Origin: Megasphaera sp. UBA5897
GTDB lineage: Bacteria; Bacillota; Negativicutes; Veillonellales; Megasphaeraceae
Reading direction: 5' to 3'
NCBI GenBank assembly: GCA_002431345.1
Contig: DJEN01000042.1
Location: forward strand, 1-42,085
Length of the DNA: 42,085 nt
Shown: positions 39,111 through 42,085 of the stretch, piece by piece
Numbering within the stretch: position 1 is the stretch's first letter
Layout of the letters: every line of letters begins with the position of its first letter
Translations under genes and position numbers: made by a program
The notes under the pieces: model-generated
Seen by the model: the letters and a program-made list of their open reading frames with translations, nothing else
The model's database searches: none
What the model was told of the DNA's origin: nothing

Positions 39111-41183
39111 GTGCCAAGAGAATTTTCTTTGGAAAAAACGAGAAACATTGGTATCATGGCTCACATCGATGCTGGTAAAACCACGACAACAGAACGTATC
39201 CTTTTCTACACCGGCCGTGTTCATAAAATCGGTGAAGTTCATGATGGCGCAGCTACTATGGACTGGATGGCTCAGGAACAGGAACGTGGTATTACAATCA
39301 CGTCCGCTGCTACGACAGCTCATTGGAAAGGCTACCGCATTAACATCATTGATACTCCGGGGCACGTTGACTTCACCGTTGAAGTAGAACGCTCTCTCCG
39401 TGTACTTGATGGCTCTGTTGCTGTCTTCTCTGCTAAAGGCGGCGTTGAACCGCAGTCCGAAACCGTATGGCGTCAGGCTGAACATTACCATGTTCCCCGT
39501 ATCGCATTCGTCAACAAGATGGATACAACTGGTGCCGACTTCTTAAACGTTGTCGACATGATGAAAGATCGTCTTCAGGCAAATGCGGTAGCTATACAGC
39601 TTCCGATTGGTGCAGAAACAGAATTCCGTGGTATCATCGACCTCATCACGATGAAAGCTGAAGTATATGATGATGCTCTCGGTAAAGAAATCGAAATCGT
39701 TGATATTCCTGATGATATGAAAGAAGAAGCTGAAAAATATCATCAAATCATGATTGAAACTATCTGCGAAACAGATGACGATCTCATGATGAAATATTTG
39801 GATGGCGAAGAACTTTCGATTGAAGATATTAAAAAAGCAATCCGTAAAGCCGTTGTAACAAACAGATTGTTCCCTGTACTTTGCGGTTCTGCTTATAAGA
39901 ATAAAGGGATTCAGATGCTTCTCGATGCTGTTGTCGACTACATGCCGTCACCGCTCGATATTCCTCCTGTTGACGGAACCGATCCGGATACTGGGGAAGA
40001 AGATCACCGTGAAGCTGATGACAAAGCACCGTTCTCTGCTTTGGCATTTAAAATCATGGCTGACCCCTTTGTTGGTAAATTAGCTTTCTTCCGTATTTAT
40101 TCTGGTACGCTGCAGGCTGGCACATACGTTTACAACTCCACAAAAGGAAAGAAAGAACGTGTTGGTCGTATCCTGCGCATGCATGCTAACCACCGTGAAG
40201 AAGTACAGGAAGCATATACAGGTGATATCGGTGCTATCGTCGGTTTGAAAGACACGACAACTGGTGATACTCTCTGCGATGAAAAACACCCGATTATCCT
40301 TGAAAAAATGGAATTCCCGGATCCGGTTATTTCTGTTGCCGTTGAACCGAAAACAAAAGCTGACCAGGAAAAAATGGGTATTGCCCTCGCTCGTCTTGCT
40401 GAAGAAGATCCGACTTTCAAAGTTAAGACAGATGCAGAAACAGGCCAGACCATTATTTCTGGTATGGGCGAACTTCACTTGGACATCATTGTTGACCGTA
40501 TGTCCCGTGAATTTAAAGTAGACTGCAATGTCGGCAAACCGCAGGTTGCATATCGCGAAACAATTCGCAAAGATGTCAAATCCCGTGGTTTCTTCAAACG
40601 TCAGTCCGGCGGCCGCGGCCAATATGGTGACTGCTGGCTCGAACTCATTCCGCAGGAACAGGGCAAAGGCTACGAATTTGAAAACAAAGTCGTTGGCGGT
40701 GCTATTCCTAAAGAATATATCGGCTCTGTTGAAGCAGGCGTAAAAGAAGCTATGGAAACAGGCGTACTTGCTGGCTTCCCGATGGTAGACATCAAAGTCG
40801 TCGTTTATGATGGTTCCTATCATGAAGTCGACTCCTCTGAAATGGCCTTCAAGATTGCAGGCTCTATGGGCTTTAAAGAAGGCGCAAGAAAAGCAGACCC
40901 GGTTCTTCTCGAACCGTATACTAAAGTCGAAGTTGTCGTTCCTGAAGAATACATGGGCGATGTAATCGGCGACTTAAACTCCCGCCGTGGTCGTGTGGAA
41001 GGTATGGAAATGCGCAGTGGCGCTGAACATATCAATGCATTTGTACCATTGGCTGAAATGTTTGGCTATGCAACGGATTTGCGTTCTAAAACGCAGGGCC
41101 GTGGCGTTTATACAATGACTTTTGACCACTACGAAGAAGTTCCTAAAAACGTAGCTGAAAAAGTCATCAGCGACAAAGGCTAA
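39111..41183 (+). CDS. fusA: Elongation factor G
   Basis: This 690-residue translocation GTPase has a P-loop in AHIDAGKTTTTERIL, a G3 motif DTPGHVDF and a G4 motif NKMD. I choose the GTG at 39111 (MPREFSLEKTR), 11 nt after GAGGAG. A GTG at 39099 lies inside that ribosome site and is rejected. It follows rpsG by 36 nt and is followed by tuf after 30 nt, the standard str operon order. Confidence 0.97.
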   Translation: MPREFSLEKTRNIGIMAHIDAGKTTTTERILFYTGRVHKIGEVHDGAATMDWMAQEQERGITITSAATTAHWKGYRINIIDTPGHVDFTVEVERSLRVLDGSVAVFSAKGGVEPQSETVWRQAEHYHVPRIAFVNKMDTTGADFLNVVDMMKDRLQANAVAIQLPIGAETEFRGIIDLITMKAEVYDDALGKEIEIVDIPDDMKEEAEKYHQIMIETICETDDDLMMKYLDGEELSIEDIKKAIRKAVVTNRLFPVLCGSAYKNKGIQMLLDAVVDYMPSPLDIPPVDGTDPDTGEEDHREADDKAPFSALAFKIMADPFVGKLAFFRIYSGTLQAGTYVYNSTKGKKERVGRILRMHANHREEVQEAYTGDIGAIVGLKDTTTGDTLCDEKHPIILEKMEFPDPVISVAVEPKTKADQEKMGIALARLAEEDPTFKVKTDAETGQTIISGMGELHLDIIVDRMSREFKVDCNVGKPQVAYRETIRKDVKSRGFFKRQSGGRGQYGDCWLELIPQEQGKGYEFENKVVGGAIPKEYIGSVEAGVKEAMETGVLAGFPMVDIKVVVYDGSYHEVDSSEMAFKIAGSMGFKEGARKADPVLLEPYTKVEVVVPEEYMGDVIGDLNSRRGRVEGMEMRSGAEHINAFVPLAEMFGYATDLRSKTQGRGVYTMTFDHYEEVPKNVAEKVISDKG

Positions 41184-41213
41184 TAATTTTAATTACATTG
41201 GAGGAACTGCAAA

Positions 41214-42085
41214 ATGGCTAAAGAACATTACGAAAGAACCAAACCGCATGTTAACATTGGTACTATCGGTCACGTTGACCATGGTAAAACAACTTTGACA
41301 GCTGCTATTACAAAAGTATTGGCTGAAAAAGGCTACGCTAAATTCGAAGATTATGCTGATATCGATAAGGCTCCTGAAGAACGTGAACGTGGTATTACAA
41401 TCAACACAGCACACGTTGAATATGAAACAGATACTCGTCACTATGCACACGTTGACTGCCCGGGGCATGCTGACTATGTTAAAAACATGATCACTGGTGC
41501 AGCGCAGATGGACGGCGCTATCCTCGTTGTATCCGCAGCTGACGGCCCAATGCCGCAGACTCGTGAACACATCCTCTTGGCTCGTCAGGTTGGCGTACCG
41601 GCTATCGTAGTATTCCTTAACAAATCCGACCAGGTTGATGATCCGGAATTGATCGAACTCGTTGAAATGGAAGTTCGCGATCTCCTCAGCTCCTATGATT
41701 TCCCTGGCGATGAAGTACCTATCGTTGTAGGTTCTGCATTGAAAGCTCTCGAAGGCGATGAAACTGAAAAACAGCACATCCTCGACCTCATGAAAGCTGT
41801 TGACGAATATATTCCGACACCGGATCGTCCGACTGACAAACCGTTCTTGATGCCTGTTGAAGACGTATTCACCATCACAGGCCGCGGCACTGTTGCTACT
41901 GGCCGTGTTGAACGTGGTACAATCAAAGTTGGCGACGCTGTTGAAATCGTTGGCTTGGCTGATGAACCGAAAGACACTGTTGTTACAGGCGTTGAAATGT
42001 TCCGTAAAATCCTTGACCTTGCTGAAGCAGGCGACAACATCGGTGCATTGCTCCGCGGCGTAGACCGTAAAGAAATCGAACGCGG
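41214..42085 (+). CDS. tuf: Elongation factor Tu (5-prime part, cut by window end)
   Basis: The first 290 codons of EF-Tu are present; the frame is open to the window edge. G1 is GHVDHGKTTL, G3 DCPGHADY and G4 NKSD, where many bacteria have NKCD. Domain 2 (GRGTVATGRVERG) is included. GGAGG lies 9 nt before ATG 41214. It delivers aminoacyl-tRNA to the ribosome. Confidence 0.98.
   Translation, partial: MAKEHYERTKPHVNIGTIGHVDHGKTTLTAAITKVLAEKGYAKFEDYADIDKAPEERERGITINTAHVEYETDTRHYAHVDCPGHADYVKNMITGAAQMDGAILVVSAADGPMPQTREHILLARQVGVPAIVVFLNKSDQVDDPELIELVEMEVRDLLSSYDFPGDEVPIVVGSALKALEGDETEKQHILDLMKAVDEYIPTPDRPTDKPFLMPVEDVFTITGRGTVATGRVERGTIKVGDAVEIVGLADEPKDTVVTGVEMFRKILDLAEAGDNIGALLRGVDRKEIER

Noticed and set aside
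1..42085. CRISPR array, insertion sequence, prophage or defence island
   Set aside because: No regularly spaced identical repeats, no transposase or integrase motifs, no phage or defence genes. Base composition and codon use are uniform across the coding regions.

Overview
The window looks like the chromosome of a strictly anaerobic, lactate-fermenting Negativicute, most probably a Megasphaera species. From memory of the family, the propionate CoA-transferase is very close to, but not identical with, the Megasphaera elsdenii enzyme. The left end carries a complete acrylate-pathway operon, and the housekeeping genes follow Firmicute patterns (class III fructose-bisphosphatase, L7Ae-like protein before rpsL, RpoB with an acidic tail). 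I could run no database search, so genus and functional calls rest on recognised motifs, lengths and context.

Layout. (1) 1-200: degenerate direct repeats with no convincing gene. (2) 239-7692, all minus strand: promoter, pct, a duplicated-and-fused VOC protein, the dehydratase activator lcdC, lcdA, lcdB, an acyl-CoA dehydrogenase and a terminator. Together these activate lactate as its CoA ester, dehydrate it to acryloyl-CoA and reduce that to propionyl-CoA. Several gene junctions hold strong stem-loops. (3) 7693-8251: a gene-poor AT-rich stretch with one long hairpin. (4) 8252-14084: panE and a LysR-type regulator on the minus strand, divergent from pyruvate:ferredoxin oxidoreductase. The shared intergenic region has a near-ideal promoter each way and one dyad equidistant from both predicted start sites. 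(5) 14097-18256: a DUF554 membrane protein, a small secreted protein, brnQ with an alpha/beta hydrolase, and tRNA-Gly(CCC). (6) 18306-24036: family-4 uracil-DNA glycosylase with YbaK, divergent from an omega-amidase-like hydrolase / AEC permease / M20 amidohydrolase operon, then convergent NADP-type glutamate dehydrogenase. (7) 24545-29400: fbp, nhaA, tyrS. (8) 29437-end: rpoB-rpoC, then an L7Ae-like gene and the str operon (rpsL, rpsG, fusA, tuf), with tuf cut by the window edge.

How it works together: lactate can be oxidised through pyruvate to acetyl-CoA by PFOR, or reduced to propionate through the acrylate operon. Pct can shuttle CoA between the branches. Glutamate dehydrogenase, BrnQ and the amidase/amidohydrolase cluster handle nitrogen and amino acids.

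The most interesting items are the tandem VOC protein inside the acrylate operon (a candidate CoA-thioester epimerase), an approximately 156-residue insertion in RpoC built from extra copies of a neighbouring motif, an intrinsic terminator between the rpoB promoter and rpoB, and the symmetric LysR/PFOR control region.
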